From NCBI GenBank assembly GCA_015482705.2, contig JADMLA020000018.1, positions 14,813 through 78,812 of the forward strand: a stretch of 64,000 nt of DNA. Reading direction: 5' to 3'. Source of the DNA: Prosthecochloris sp. GTDB taxonomy: Bacteria; Bacteroidota; Chlorobiia; Chlorobiales; Chlorobiaceae. This document shows, one piece after another, positions 52,687 to 61,881 of the stretch. Each line of letters begins with the position of its first letter. The first letter of the stretch is position 1. A program made the position numbers and the translations under genes. Under the pieces are notes generated by a model that had not been told where the DNA came from, searched no databases, and saw nothing but the letters and a program-made list of their open reading frames with translations.

Positions 52687-53093
52687 TATGCCCCCGCTTG
52701 ATAAGTGACCGATCCGGAACTTTGCAGGGTAGCCTCGAACGTCACGGCGGTATTGTATTCGCCGTTCTCGCTGTACGAAGCGATCATGAACGTACCGTAC
52801 ACATCGGCCCCGTCCGCCCAGGTTAGCATATACTCATCGCTCACATCAGACGAACTCATCGCAGCCGCAAGCATAACCCTGTCGTCAGACACGCCCGAAA
52901 CAGTCACCTCGAGCGACTTCTGCCCCGGTTCAGCGAGCGATTCGCGCCACCCGTTACTGTCGTCAGACGTGATATCGACAATCTCATTGTTGATAGCCAG
53001 TCCCTTCACCCGCACCCCGGCAATCGCCGTGCCGCCGGTTCCTCCGGAACTGCCCTTCACAAGCACCAAATCCCTTCCAAGTTGTTCAGCCAT
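52686..53093 (-). CDS. major tail tube protein
   Basis: 135 residues. It starts MAEQLGRDLVLVKGSSGGTG and has VDITSDDSNGWRESLAEPGQ, which matches the TP901-1-type tail tube family, where a strand with DxTxxxxxxW..L..G is conserved. The end, FEATLQSSGSVTYQAGA, closes the beta sandwich. It forms the tail tube by stacking of hexamers. It overlaps the chaperone gene by one base. Confidence 0.88.
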   Translation of the reverse strand: MAEQLGRDLVLVKGSSGGTGGTAIAGVRVKGLAINNEIVDITSDDSNGWRESLAEPGQKSLEVTVSGVSDDRVMLAAAMSSSDVSDEYMLTWADGADVYGTFMIASYSENGEYNTAVTFEATLQSSGSVTYQAGA

Positions 53094-53109
53094 GATTCAA
53101 TTATTTTGT

Positions 53110-53559
53110 TTATAAAGCCGTTTCCGGTGCTCCGCGGTTGATCAAATACAAAGCCGTAAACACCATTCTGATAATGCCGTGCTTGATTTTCGCCTCACCG
53201 TTGTATTTCGAATCTGCAGCAGTAAACGACAAATCAAGCACAAGACCGTTGAAAAACCTGTCGGTCGAACTGTTGTAATCACCATACAAAGCGGTCTCGA
53301 CTTCCGCCTGAATCGTATCGACATCGTCGTCGAAATCATCGCCCGAGACGTAGCCGTCAACAACCACCGACACCGATTTTGTCAACAAATCTTCAGTTTC
53401 GTCCTGTCCTTTCTCGTCCATACAATACACGCAAATTCCCGGCATGGTCGCGGAACTCATCGGGTAAACCCTCGACCGGTACACCCTGCTTCCGGTCGTG
53501 GTCAACCCGGAAAGTGTCGTAATAACCCGATCCCTGATCTGTGTTCTCACATGCGCCAT
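53110..53559 (-). CDS. tail terminator protein (gpU-like)
   Basis: 149 residues: RTQIRDRVITTLSGLTTTGS, RVYPMSSATMPGICVYCMDE, then VVVDGYVSGDDFDDDVDTI and a final MVFTALYLINRGAPETAL. This alternating alpha-beta form fits the gpU/Gp37 tail terminator group. Placed exactly between head-tail joining and tail tube genes. Confidence 0.82.
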   Translation of the reverse strand: MAHVRTQIRDRVITTLSGLTTTGSRVYRSRVYPMSSATMPGICVYCMDEKGQDETEDLLTKSVSVVVDGYVSGDDFDDDVDTIQAEVETALYGDYNSSTDRFFNGLVLDLSFTAADSKYNGEAKIKHGIIRMVFTALYLINRGAPETAL

Positions 53560-53861
53560 TACTGTTCCTCCAACGCGAGAATAGTAACGCCGGTCCCGTC
53601 CGGCCTGACGTTGATAATCGTGTAATCTCCGGCATGATCGCCATCGTTGATCGTCAGAGCATCCCCGATCACGGCGGAAGCAACATCAGAACTCTTGCAA
53701 TGCGCCGCGGGCTGTGAAGACTCGACATCGACCTCCTCGCCCGGAACAGCGTAATACTCGTTGTCGAAAATAACATCGATAGCAGCAGCCTTGAACGTCG
53801 CCGAAACAGCAAACCCGTCCGTTTTGTCAAAAAACAGGCTTATGTCTTCCGCAAAAGCCAT
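53559..53861 (-). CDS. head-tail joining protein (gpFII-like)
   Basis: 100 residues, beta-rich: MAFAEDISLFFDKTDGFAVS, DVIFDNEYYAVPGEEVDVES, SAVIGDALTINDGDHAGDY and VRPDGTGVTILALEEQ. This agrees with the gpFII attachment family, which has a short barrel with an INxxDY motif. Its stop and start overlap those of its neighbours by 1-2 bases. Confidence 0.83.
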   Translation of the reverse strand: MAFAEDISLFFDKTDGFAVSATFKAAAIDVIFDNEYYAVPGEEVDVESSQPAAHCKSSDVASAVIGDALTINDGDHAGDYTIINVRPDGTGVTILALEEQ

Positions 53862-54034
53862 CAGCGTTCAGAAAGTTTATTCTTGATACCGGCTTCCCGG
53901 TCCTTGACCTTCTGCACGCCGTCAGCCGGTTCAGCCTTCTTTTGCTCGATAAGCAGAGCGCCATGGCGATCACTGACAACCACAACCGCCCCGGCTTTCT
54001 CTTTCCCAAGATCCTGTAAAAGTTTAATCATCAT
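53861..54034 (-). CDS. small phage protein, 57 residues
   Basis: Open frame from ATG at 54034, overlapping the previous stop (ATGA), to TGA at 53861. The sequence has KEKAGAVVVVSDRHGALLIE, then a charged tail ending GIKNKLSER. It is too short for automatic detection, but the tight overlaps with both neighbours support a real gene. Function unknown; it sits among head completion genes. Confidence 0.65.
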   Translation of the reverse strand: MMIKLLQDLGKEKAGAVVVVSDRHGALLIEQKKAEPADGVQKVKDREAGIKNKLSER

Positions 54035-54213
54035 TTTTGAGCTCCGGCTTTTTCAGCCTTTTTCGCTGGTGATACAGATTTTTCAGCTCGCCCTGCAGCG
54101 ACAATGCGATTGCCAAATCGATCGTTTACGTCAATAACTGCCCCGGCATTGGCCGGAGCAGTTTTTCCGTTTTTCATCAGGCAATTCATGCTTTTTTTAA
54201 GCGTAACCTTCAT
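54031..54213 (-). CDS. small phage protein, 60 residues
   Basis: 60 residues from the ATG at 54213, with a perfect AAGGAG ahead. It starts MKVTLKKSMNCLMKNGKTAP, then VIDVNDRFGNRIVAAGRAEK and a Lys/Ala-rich tail. A longer frame from 54318 overlaps the capsid gene and is not needed. Small proteins in this place are often capsid decoration or head completion factors, but no family is recognised. Confidence 0.7.
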   Translation of the reverse strand: MKVTLKKSMNCLMKNGKTAPANAGAVIDVNDRFGNRIVAAGRAEKSVSPAKKAEKAGAQK

Positions 54214-54223
54214 GGTAATCTCC

Positions 54224-56161
54224 TTAAGCAACGGTGTTGTAGCAGAAACTGACAGGATGCCGAAGCTGTACGTCGATATCCTGAAACGCCGTAAGAACAG
54301 TGATGCCTTTTTTGGCATACAGATACGGGTTGACGACCAGCTCGATGCCGCCCCACATGCCGATCATGAGTTCGTTGAAATTGCCGAAAATGATAGATTT
54401 GACTGCCCCTTTCAGCGCGTTCGAGGTGCTGAAGAGAGTATAACCGTTTGTCTGACCGTCTTCAGCGATAAAGCCAGGAACACCGGATGCTTTCAGCGTC
54501 TGTTTCATATTGCCGATTGCAGTCGGATGAGCGACGTAAGCCAACGAACCTTTAAGCGCTTTGTCTTCAGCTACCGCAGTTTCCATGTTGACGATATCAG
54601 ACCATGCCGGAGTAGCCTCAGTTGCGATTTCTTCTGTGTTGACACCACTGGTATACATGATTCCGGTCGGCTGATTGGAAGCCCCCGTACCGGCCAGCCC
54701 GGCAAGGTCAATCGCGTCTGCCAGCTCTGCAAACATATCTTGACGGACAATCGCTTCTACGTCGAGACTTGTCTGGTTAAGCATTCTGCGAGTAAGCGCC
54801 TGATCGACACCAAGAGTGTTCGGCGTAAACTGCAGCAAATCGATGTCCATGGCCGAAGTAGTGATATCACTGCCGGACTCAGCCACCTCGTCAACCCAAT
54901 ATGCAGATGTTCCAACTCCAATACGCGCCATGTCAAATTTTCCGACCAAACCGGAAATCATTCGTGCGCCTGCACGGGTAATCGTCGCTTCGTCTCTCAG
55001 AAACTCAATAACTTCACCGCTGTGAATTTCTTCAACAGCACCCGCGCCTGTAGTTGTCGAAATAATAGCAGCTCGCTTAAGAGGAATTGCTTCGTACGGA
55101 ACAACAAACCCGCCGTGTTGTGGTTCATAACCGCGTGATTTTATGTATTCGTCAGAAACCTCCTTTTCAAATCCTTTGATATTGTCCGCTGTCACACCCT
55201 CCGACATTTGCCTTACAACGCTGAGCAAGCTGAAACGAGTTTTTTCGTTTTTGGAAAGATCGAGCTTGACAGTCGCCTGACGTTCAGATTCTTCTTTGAG
55301 CGCCTCCATATACCGAGGTATAAAGCTCGCAAACTTCTCACCTTTTGCGACAGCCTCATTGGCAAGATCAAGGCCGTCGGGAAACCGTTTGGCATTGAGT
55401 TTTGCCACGCCAAGAATCGAATCAAAATCAGTTTCACGTTCAGCCACGAGAATTTCCGGCTGATTGGTTGCGGGATTCTGGTTCCCGCGATCTCCTGTGT
55501 TGTTGTTTTCGGGTACCATTTCCCGTTCCTCCTCTTTATTGTTGTTTGACTGTTGTTTACTGCGAAAAACCACTGTTTCGAAATGCATATCATCACTTCG
55601 CTGCCGAAACCCGACCCCCTCGTCAGCCGGAATGCTGACGCTCGAGACCTCGTAAGGTTTCCATTTTGTCACATGATACACGCCGGGCGTGTCTCTTTGT
55701 GGAGGTTCGGCCTCGACAACTTCTTCAATGATGTACCCCACGCTGACATTTTTGCGGATACCGTCATCGATATCGCCCTGAAGATCCTGACCGTCCTGCG
55801 ACCGGCTGAACTTCAGATTATTGACCCGCAGCACTTTGCGGGACTCGTCGAGTTCGACACCTTCGATAACCCCGGCTTGCCTCGTCCAGTTGTGATCCCT
55901 CAAAAACGGTGCCCTGCCGGACCCGATAAACGACAAATCGACATTAGCTTTGCCATGCAGAAGCACCTCGGTACCGTAGACATACCGCTCCTGATCTTCC
56001 ACCCACATCCAGCGCCCATCAACCGGGACTTCAGATGAGAAATCAAACTCATACGTATTGGTGCCGCCGTCACCATCAGCCCTCACGGAAATATCAGCCT
56101 GGCGATAATGAATGCCGGACTTGACCCGGATTTGTTCCATGTTTTCAGTATCAATAGTCAT
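54224..56161 (-). CDS. HK97-type prohead protease fused to major capsid protein
   Basis: 645 residues from the ATG at 56161, inside the end of the portal gene. The N-terminal 190 residues are the prohead protease: RDHNWTRQAGVIEGVELDE with the catalytic His90 and KNVSVGYIIEEV with Ser140. A linker rich in Asn, Glu and Gln (SKQQSNNNKEEEREM) follows. The C-terminal part (about 250-640) is the HK97-fold capsid, with IPLKRAAIISTTTGAGAVEE, NQPTGIMYTSGVN and LRHPVSFCYNTVA. Protease and capsid in one chain suggest self-cleavage during head maturation. Confidence 0.92.
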   Translation of the reverse strand: MTIDTENMEQIRVKSGIHYRQADISVRADGDGGTNTYEFDFSSEVPVDGRWMWVEDQERYVYGTEVLLHGKANVDLSFIGSGRAPFLRDHNWTRQAGVIEGVELDESRKVLRVNNLKFSRSQDGQDLQGDIDDGIRKNVSVGYIIEEVVEAEPPQRDTPGVYHVTKWKPYEVSSVSIPADEGVGFRQRSDDMHFETVVFRSKQQSNNNKEEEREMVPENNNTGDRGNQNPATNQPEILVAERETDFDSILGVAKLNAKRFPDGLDLANEAVAKGEKFASFIPRYMEALKEESERQATVKLDLSKNEKTRFSLLSVVRQMSEGVTADNIKGFEKEVSDEYIKSRGYEPQHGGFVVPYEAIPLKRAAIISTTTGAGAVEEIHSGEVIEFLRDEATITRAGARMISGLVGKFDMARIGVGTSAYWVDEVAESGSDITTSAMDIDLLQFTPNTLGVDQALTRRMLNQTSLDVEAIVRQDMFAELADAIDLAGLAGTGASNQPTGIMYTSGVNTEEIATEATPAWSDIVNMETAVAEDKALKGSLAYVAHPTAIGNMKQTLKASGVPGFIAEDGQTNGYTLFSTSNALKGAVKSIIFGNFNELMIGMWGGIELVVNPYLYAKKGITVLTAFQDIDVQLRHPVSFCYNTVA

Positions 56162-57728
56162 TATCAACCATTTTAGCGTGGCCGTTCAGCGCTTTCCTGA
56201 TGAGCTGCCGAACAGCGTCGTCGCTGTTATCGTTGCCGAAATACTCGCTCAAGTCAATGCCTTTATCCTTAGCCATCTGCAATTCCTTCTGGAGTTGGTC
56301 AAACACGTCCTCGATATCCTGTCCGCGCTCGGCTGCAAGCTCGGAAAGTGTTGTGATCCTCATCTTGAGATACTTCTCTGCAGCAGCAGCCTCCTTTTGC
56401 GGATCGATCCAGCTCCACGTTCTTGGCCTCCACGATACTCTCAATAACTGGTCGTACATCGATACCGGAAGACGTAACGCCTGTGTAGAAAGTGACATCG
56501 ACAACCAGTCGGGATAAAGAGACTCGTGCAAGCTTTCAATGAGCCATTGCTGCAACTCACGCCAGAAGTCGCGAACTTCGAGCATGCCGATTCTGGCAGA
56601 ACTGTAATTCACATCGGAAAGATCATTTGCCAGAGACGTGTAATTCACACCACCGCCCGCAGCGATTCCTTTAAGCAGTTTGCTGTGAAACGCTTCGAAA
56701 GCATTGACCGGATGGTTCGGGTCGAACTGTACGAAGTCCCAGCCCGGGGGAAGCGATCCGTAAACCCCGGCCTCGGAATCCATGTACTCGACTTCTCCAG
56801 AATCGTCGTCAGCGCCCTCGCCGGTGTAATCGCCTTGCTCGGATTCAGGCTTTTTGAAAAACCCTCCTTTTTCCGCAGCGATCCGGGCCTGAATCGTCTC
56901 GGCTTCCTCGTAGCGGTCCAGCATATGCATACGCCGGATAGACGACGTCATCCACGGAAACCCGCGCTTCTGCTCCGCCCAGAGAGGCACAAAAAGATGT
57001 TCGATAAACTTTGCCTCGACACGAGTGTACTGTTCGCCGCTGTAGGAATACCGCATCCCGCGGTTTCCGATCCAGTAAGCGACAACCTCACCGTCGAGGT
57101 ACTCGATACCGTTGATGATTTCAGCATCATCGCCAAGCTTTCTATTGAGCGCAACCGGAACACGCATAGGGTCGATAACCTCGACCATAAACCCATTTGG
57201 ACCCTTGCCGAACCATTTACGCAAAAATATTTCACCATCACGGGGAACCGTGTTCACAATAACCCGCTCGAGACTGGTTTTTGAAAGCTGTGACCGGAAC
57301 ACGCAGTTACCCTTTCTCCCCCACTCCTTCCATGCGGATTCAACGGCTGCATTGGCGGCCTTGTCGGGAGTACCGTTTGCCGTCAACACCTTGGCTTCCA
57401 ATCTCACGCCCTTCGGGCCGAGAATGTTGCTCCGGCACATCTGGATGAACTTGCTGTAATAACCGTTATTGTCAGCGAGCCAACGGGACCGTCCCCTGAT
57501 CTTTTCCAGGTCCCGATATAGAGCCTCGTCAGAAGAAATGGTGGTGGAAGGCCAGTCCTGCGTTAAACGGTCGGCGCTCCCGGCAAGAAAATGCCGTTTG
57601 CTGCCGTTACGAGGAAATTTGCTTGACCCGATACCGGCATGTTTTGTAGCCGACACAGCATGTACATTATTGCTGCCCTGTTTCAAGAGCTCGGCAATCC
57701 TGCCGTTTTGTAGTAACTGATCACTCAT
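56151..57728 (-). CDS. phage portal protein, lambda gpB family
   Basis: 525 residues. RSRWLADNNGYYSKFIQMCR, RVIVNTVPRDGEIFLRKWFG, EHLFVPLWAEQKRGFPWMTS and the later VNYTSLANDLSDVNYSSARI belong to the lambda-type portal family. It forms the dodecameric ring through which DNA enters the head. The 5' end overlaps the gpW-like gene by 4 bases. Confidence 0.93.
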   Translation of the reverse strand: MSDQLLQNGRIAELLKQGSNNVHAVSATKHAGIGSSKFPRNGSKRHFLAGSADRLTQDWPSTTISSDEALYRDLEKIRGRSRWLADNNGYYSKFIQMCRSNILGPKGVRLEAKVLTANGTPDKAANAAVESAWKEWGRKGNCVFRSQLSKTSLERVIVNTVPRDGEIFLRKWFGKGPNGFMVEVIDPMRVPVALNRKLGDDAEIINGIEYLDGEVVAYWIGNRGMRYSYSGEQYTRVEAKFIEHLFVPLWAEQKRGFPWMTSSIRRMHMLDRYEEAETIQARIAAEKGGFFKKPESEQGDYTGEGADDDSGEVEYMDSEAGVYGSLPPGWDFVQFDPNHPVNAFEAFHSKLLKGIAAGGGVNYTSLANDLSDVNYSSARIGMLEVRDFWRELQQWLIESLHESLYPDWLSMSLSTQALRLPVSMYDQLLRVSWRPRTWSWIDPQKEAAAAEKYLKMRITTLSELAAERGQDIEDVFDQLQKELQMAKDKGIDLSEYFGNDNSDDAVRQLIRKALNGHAKMVDNDY

Positions 57729-58291
57729 GACGCGCTCTTGAATCTGACTTTAACGCTTCCAATCCCGGACTTACCGTTTTTCATCCGCTCTTCGGCGAGA
57801 TACTCGGCCCGCAACCGGTCGCGTGCAGAAAGCAGCTCCTCCATGGTCATAAACTTCAAGGCTCGGCCGGCGATCTGGTATTCCTGCTGCGCCTGTGACG
57901 CACGGTTCGCAATCACCGCCTCGATAGCGTCGAGAGACTTTTTGGCAAAACTCCGGTCGTCATAACCGGAGCTTTGCTGCGCGAAATCCGGCTCGATAAC
58001 AATCGTGCCGGTTTCAACGGCTTTACGGTCAGAGCCGTCGGTAACAACAGCCTGAAAACTATACGTGCCATCCGTAAAATCGTCGGTAGTCTCTTTTGCA
58101 ATGTCGATGTGATGATCATCCGAAGAACCGTACTGACTGCCGGTGAGGGTAATAAGATTAGTCCCGGACTTGACGAGGTAATAAGATAGCGTCCAGGTAG
58201 GAGCCGGGTAATCGGATAAACTGATTTTCCATTCCCAGCTATCCCCGGCAATCAGTCGGGCAGGTGTAGATGTCGGTATACTTGCAGCCAT
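57725..58291 (-). CDS. head-tail connector with gpW-like C-terminus
   Basis: 188 residues. The N-terminal part (about 1-110) is beta-rich (DSWEWKISLSDYPAPTWTLS, DGTYSFQAVVTDGSDRKAV), an extra module. The C-terminal part, with DAIEAVIANRASQAQQEYQI, LKFMTMEELLSARDRLRAEY and EERMKNGKSG, is like gpW, which joins head and tail by plugging the portal. Placed between Z-like and portal genes, as gpW is in lambda. Confidence 0.8.
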   Translation of the reverse strand: MAASIPTSTPARLIAGDSWEWKISLSDYPAPTWTLSYYLVKSGTNLITLTGSQYGSSDDHHIDIAKETTDDFTDGTYSFQAVVTDGSDRKAVETGTIVIEPDFAQQSSGYDDRSFAKKSLDAIEAVIANRASQAQQEYQIAGRALKFMTMEELLSARDRLRAEYLAEERMKNGKSGIGSVKVRFKSAS

Positions 58292-58428
58292 TTCGGATTT
58301 GTTTTATAAGAAAAATCCGAAATAACAAAAAAGAAGGCAATAGGAAGAAAAGAAAGACGTTCCATATAACCCGGAAACCTGTAAGAGCCAATCATATCAA
58401 GGCTTTTCAGACCCCCGATTGGAAAAGC

Positions 58429-59091
58429 TCACATCCTGTTTCGCATATACCAATTTAATTTTTCCCTGAAAATCCTCGAAAAATGCTTTTTAACATACCT
58501 ATCTTTAATTTTCTCTAAATTCAGTTTTGGCTTTTTGTAATCAGCCATTTCTTCCCAACCAACTTCAAGTCTGAATTTCTGTCCAACCATTCGTTTTTCA
58601 GATTTACTCCATTTTCTTTTACCTATACGAAGATAAATACCAGGTCTACTTTCTCCTTTTCCACCTAATTTCTTCACAGTTCCGGAAAAATACTGTGGTC
58701 TGTCAAGAATGGCTTTCCAGTTTCTTTTTAATCCACCATGTTTAGCCCTGTAATTTGCTTGGGGAACCGGAATTGCTTTTCTTTTACCTCCTTCAGGCTT
58801 TTCACGTCCGCCATAAATTTGATACTGCAAATATTTTTCCTGTGCTCGCTTCAAATGCAAAATACCCTGCAGTTTGCTTTTTTGTGCTTTTTCTATGTAC
58901 CATGCTTTAGTTGATGTAGTAAATGATACTGGCATATCAAATACACTTTTTATTTCCTTTGAAAACTCCGTCCGCAACCCGAAAAGAGTATCATTGATAG
59001 CGTTCCGTGTCGCATTTGGCACAAACTTCTTCTCCATTTTACTCAGATTGCGAGTAACCTCCTTGATATTGCTTCGAACAGAAATCTGCAT
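58429..59091 (-). CDS. minor tail protein Z-like
   Basis: 220 residues, strongly basic, with 40 or more Lys/Arg. It has SKMEKKFVPNATRNAINDTL, KAWYIEKAQKSKLQGILHLK and KFRLEVGWEEMADYKKPKLN. The early alternating helix with NATRNAINDT is what Minor_tail_Z proteins show. It is more AT-rich than its neighbours, so it may have been acquired separately. The 137 bases between it and the next gene downstream hold nothing visible. Confidence 0.7.
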   Translation of the reverse strand: MQISVRSNIKEVTRNLSKMEKKFVPNATRNAINDTLFGLRTEFSKEIKSVFDMPVSFTTSTKAWYIEKAQKSKLQGILHLKRAQEKYLQYQIYGGREKPEGGKRKAIPVPQANYRAKHGGLKRNWKAILDRPQYFSGTVKKLGGKGESRPGIYLRIGKRKWSKSEKRMVGQKFRLEVGWEEMADYKKPKLNLEKIKDRYVKKHFSRIFREKLNWYMRNRM

Positions 59092-59098
59092 AGCAGTT

Positions 59099-61030
59099 TT
59101 ATAACCTCCTCATTGTCCTGCGTTTTACTTTCAACCGTTTCTTTTTTCCCTGCGTTTTGCTTTCCCCATTCAACGCATTACCCTGATCCTCAAAGCTATC
59201 TTTTTGCTCAACCATCCTCCGTTTGATGTGCCCCCATTTCGGCTTCAGGATCAGCAACGTTGCATACGCATACTGCCTGGTATCGACCGCCTCATTCCGC
59301 TCCCGCACCTTTACCCAGACACGCCGCCCGGCCTTGAGCTTCTTCTCCTCCGCTGTCAGCATCAGGAAATACGGCTTTTCGTAATGTAAAGGAAAATGTG
59401 CGCTGCCGGGATTACCCGGCTCGATCCTCAAACGCTTGAGCACAACATCCTTTATTTGCTCGCCGTCCACACGCCATAATTTCAGGCGTCGCTTGCCGGC
59501 GCGGGTCCATTTAACCACACCTTCGACGCGCGTGGCGCTTCCCTTGACTGCAAAAACTCTGTGCAGTTTCGAAGCAGACTCAACCCAATCATAGATCACG
59601 TTTGAATCGACGTTCTCAGTATTACCCTTCTCAGTAGGATTGTAACCAACATCGATGCCGAGAGCATCGACACTGAGAAGCGCCCCGTCCTGGCGTTCCC
59701 ATTCCATCTCCCAGACATATTCAAGTTGGTCGTAAGTCTCCAAAAGCTGCGTATTGCCCCACAAAATGCGATAATCGAGGCTCCAGTTTTCGCCGTCAGC
59801 AGCCCAAGCGATAATTTCACACTCGAGCCGATCGCCCTGCACATCAACCCCAACCGTCACCATTTCAATTTTTTCCGGGAGCTTATTTGGAAAATGCTCA
59901 CGCCGACCCATAAGCGGCGCGTCTTCCAAACGCTGCCCCTTTTCTTCGTATAGTTCTCCAAGCACCGTGTTTGTAAAAACCCGCATTCGGTCCGGGTAAC
60001 CGGTAGAGTAGAGGAACTCGGCGGCCGTTTCCGCCCAAGTAACAAACGGACTGTATGCCTGCCAAATGTGAAATCCCTGCCGTTTAACAATCTTTGGAAA
60101 TTTCGCCCGCCACTCCCCTGACTGCACCATATCATGTTTGTCCTCATGCTCGATCACCGACCCGCAATGCTCGCAGACGAACCAGGCGTGGATGTGCTCC
60201 GCTATTGCTTTCCGCTTCCACTCAAATTCATCAGCCTCGTCGGCACCCTGCGTCAGACCCTTGATTGCATCCTTGTCGTATTCAAATTTCAGATTCAAGA
60301 ACTTGAGCGTCTGGAACCCGCCGCAATGCGGACACGGCACCCAAAACTGCTGCTGGTTGGTTTCTTTATACGCCGGTTCGATGCGCGATTCACCTTTTTC
60401 AGTCGGCGTGCTGACAAGGAAAATTTTCTTATTGCTTGCATACCTCGTAGTACGCTTCCGGGCAAGCATCAGGATATCGCCTTCCGCTTTGATCAGCTTT
60501 CCCCATCTATCTATTTCGTCACCAAGCAAGATTCGTATCGGCCATGACGAGAGCGAAACCGGCGAGTTTGCGCCGGCCATAATCATATACCCGCCTGGAA
60601 ACTTTTTGAAGTCAAGACTGTTCCTGCCGTCCCGCACCCGTTTATCTGCGAGAATACCGCGTAACGCCGGAGTCACGTCGAACATAGGTTCAAGCCTTGA
60701 TTTCGTCACCTGCTTTGCCATAATCAGCGACGGCAAAAGCCACATAATCGGGCAAGGATCGCGATGAACGTAACGTCCGATCGTATTCAGAATAATTTCA
60801 GTCTTGCCGATCTGTGCTGAGGTCATCATAATAACTTCTTCAACCATCGGATCGCTCAGTGCATCCATCGGGCCTCGCTGATACGCCGCTGTATCAACGT
60901 AATATTTGCCGTCGTCTGTATAGCGGTGCTTGTCGGTCCACTCCGAAATGGTTTCCCGAGGTGGAGGCGCAAGCAGCTTATAGAGCGTCTTCGCTTTCTT
61001 GCGAACCTTCCCAGCCGTTAAGGTGTCCAT
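59099..61030 (-). CDS. terminase large subunit, lambda gpA family
   Basis: 643 residues. The ATPase site is MMTSAQIGKTEIIL (about 69-82) and the Walker B is ILLGDEIDRW. Cysteine-rich CPHCGG and CEHCGSVIEHEDKH segments are typical of GpA. The nuclease part has VTVGVDVQGDRLECEIIAW and ALGIDVGYNPTEKG with the metal aspartates. It packages and cuts phage DNA. The first 53 bases overlap the small subunit gene. Confidence 0.95.
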   Translation of the reverse strand: MDTLTAGKVRKKAKTLYKLLAPPPRETISEWTDKHRYTDDGKYYVDTAAYQRGPMDALSDPMVEEVIMMTSAQIGKTEIILNTIGRYVHRDPCPIMWLLPSLIMAKQVTKSRLEPMFDVTPALRGILADKRVRDGRNSLDFKKFPGGYMIMAGANSPVSLSSWPIRILLGDEIDRWGKLIKAEGDILMLARKRTTRYASNKKIFLVSTPTEKGESRIEPAYKETNQQQFWVPCPHCGGFQTLKFLNLKFEYDKDAIKGLTQGADEADEFEWKRKAIAEHIHAWFVCEHCGSVIEHEDKHDMVQSGEWRAKFPKIVKRQGFHIWQAYSPFVTWAETAAEFLYSTGYPDRMRVFTNTVLGELYEEKGQRLEDAPLMGRREHFPNKLPEKIEMVTVGVDVQGDRLECEIIAWAADGENWSLDYRILWGNTQLLETYDQLEYVWEMEWERQDGALLSVDALGIDVGYNPTEKGNTENVDSNVIYDWVESASKLHRVFAVKGSATRVEGVVKWTRAGKRRLKLWRVDGEQIKDVVLKRLRIEPGNPGSAHFPLHYEKPYFLMLTAEEKKLKAGRRVWVKVRERNEAVDTRQYAYATLLILKPKWGHIKRRMVEQKDSFEDQGNALNGESKTQGKKKRLKVKRRTMRRL

Positions 61031-61523
61031 TGTCTGAAATTTCCTGTAAAGCTTTTTCTATCTCTTCGCTGATCATCGTCTCTTTTTCCCGTAATGACGA
61101 TGATAGCTTCATAATCGCCAACCGCCGTGGGAGCATGAGTATTTGCGTCTTGACGTTGAGCATGATTTCCTTGTAGACTGAATGCACGAGATCAATTTTA
61201 ACCAGTTTGCCTTGTTCCTCTTTAAGCCGCAACTCCTCCCTTTCCGCCTTGATCCTCGTAAGCTTATCCTGTGCCGGTTCATCTTTATCCGCTTCCTGTT
61301 TGGCCCCCTGCAACCGGTACTCGATATACGCCTGAATCGCCCGAGCGCAGATCCACATTCCCCGGCCGACATTGGCTTCCCGAAAAGACGGCAGCTCGTT
61401 CTCAAGCTGCTGGATCCTTCGAGACGTAATGCCCATCAAGGCCGACAACTCCTCAGTCGATACCCGCTTTATCGAATAGTCTTCTTTGAAAGGAAAAAGC
61501 TTTTGATCTGCAACACCGTTCAT
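60978..61523 (-). CDS. terminase small subunit (Nu1-like)
   Basis: 181 residues from the ATG at 61523; a GTG nine bases upstream is possible. The N-terminal winged-helix part, STEELSALMGITSRRIQQLE, binds DNA in the Nu1 group. The coiled-coil stretch KDEPAQDKLTRIKAEREELR and a final acidic tail bind the large subunit. It marks the packaging start. Confidence 0.88.
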   Translation of the reverse strand: MNGVADQKLFPFKEDYSIKRVSTEELSALMGITSRRIQQLENELPSFREANVGRGMWICARAIQAYIEYRLQGAKQEADKDEPAQDKLTRIKAEREELRLKEEQGKLVKIDLVHSVYKEIMLNVKTQILMLPRRLAIMKLSSSLREKETMISEEIEKALQEISDNGHLNGWEGSQESEDAL

Positions 61524-61576
61524 TTCAATCACTTAGAAAATTTACATGCGAAACCGAAGCGCCCGAAATTTTCATC

Positions 61577-61666
61577 TCAGGCTAAAAAAATCCCGCGCTC
61601 ACGAAACCAATCACAGTCGGGGGCTTCAGAAAGGACCCGTGGCGCATCAAGTTGATAGTAGTTCAT
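61577..61666 (-). CDS. possible 29-residue phage peptide
   Basis: ATG at 61666 overlaps the previous gene's stop (ATGA). It ends at TGA 61577. The sequence starts MNYYQLDAPRVLSEAPDCDW and ends ERGIFLA. Translational coupling is the only support; it may be an ordinary chance frame. Confidence 0.35.
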   Translation of the reverse strand: MNYYQLDAPRVLSEAPDCDWFRERGIFLA

Positions 61667-61881
61667 TTCCTGCATTGTTTTAGCGGTATCATACGCTGTA
61701 CAGCATCGACAATACAGCGCATATTGTTGTTCTGCAGGTGCATAATGACGGCCTGCTTTGCTTCTACAGTTCGTTTGAGCTTCAATTGAGACTTGTAAAG
61801 CCGGTCTATCTTGCGCTGCTGGTCAACGGCTAACGTCCTCAATTGATCATCGCTCATCTTCATGATATCAGCTTTCTTCAT
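61663..61881 (-). CDS. small phage coiled-coil protein
   Basis: 72 residues from the first ATG at 61881, overlapping the previous gene's end. MKKADIMKMSDDQLRTLAVD and QQRKIDRLYKSQLKLKRTVE are helical and charged. It lies in the early region just upstream of the terminase genes. No family recognised. Confidence 0.6.
   Translation of the reverse strand: MKKADIMKMSDDQLRTLAVDQQRKIDRLYKSQLKLKRTVEAKQAVIMHLQNNNMRCIVDAVQRMIPLKQCRK

Noticed and set aside
54104..55138. 344-codon frame opposite the capsid part
   Set aside because: Antisense shadow of the capsid gene, with low similarity to anything recognisable and no ribosome-binding site.
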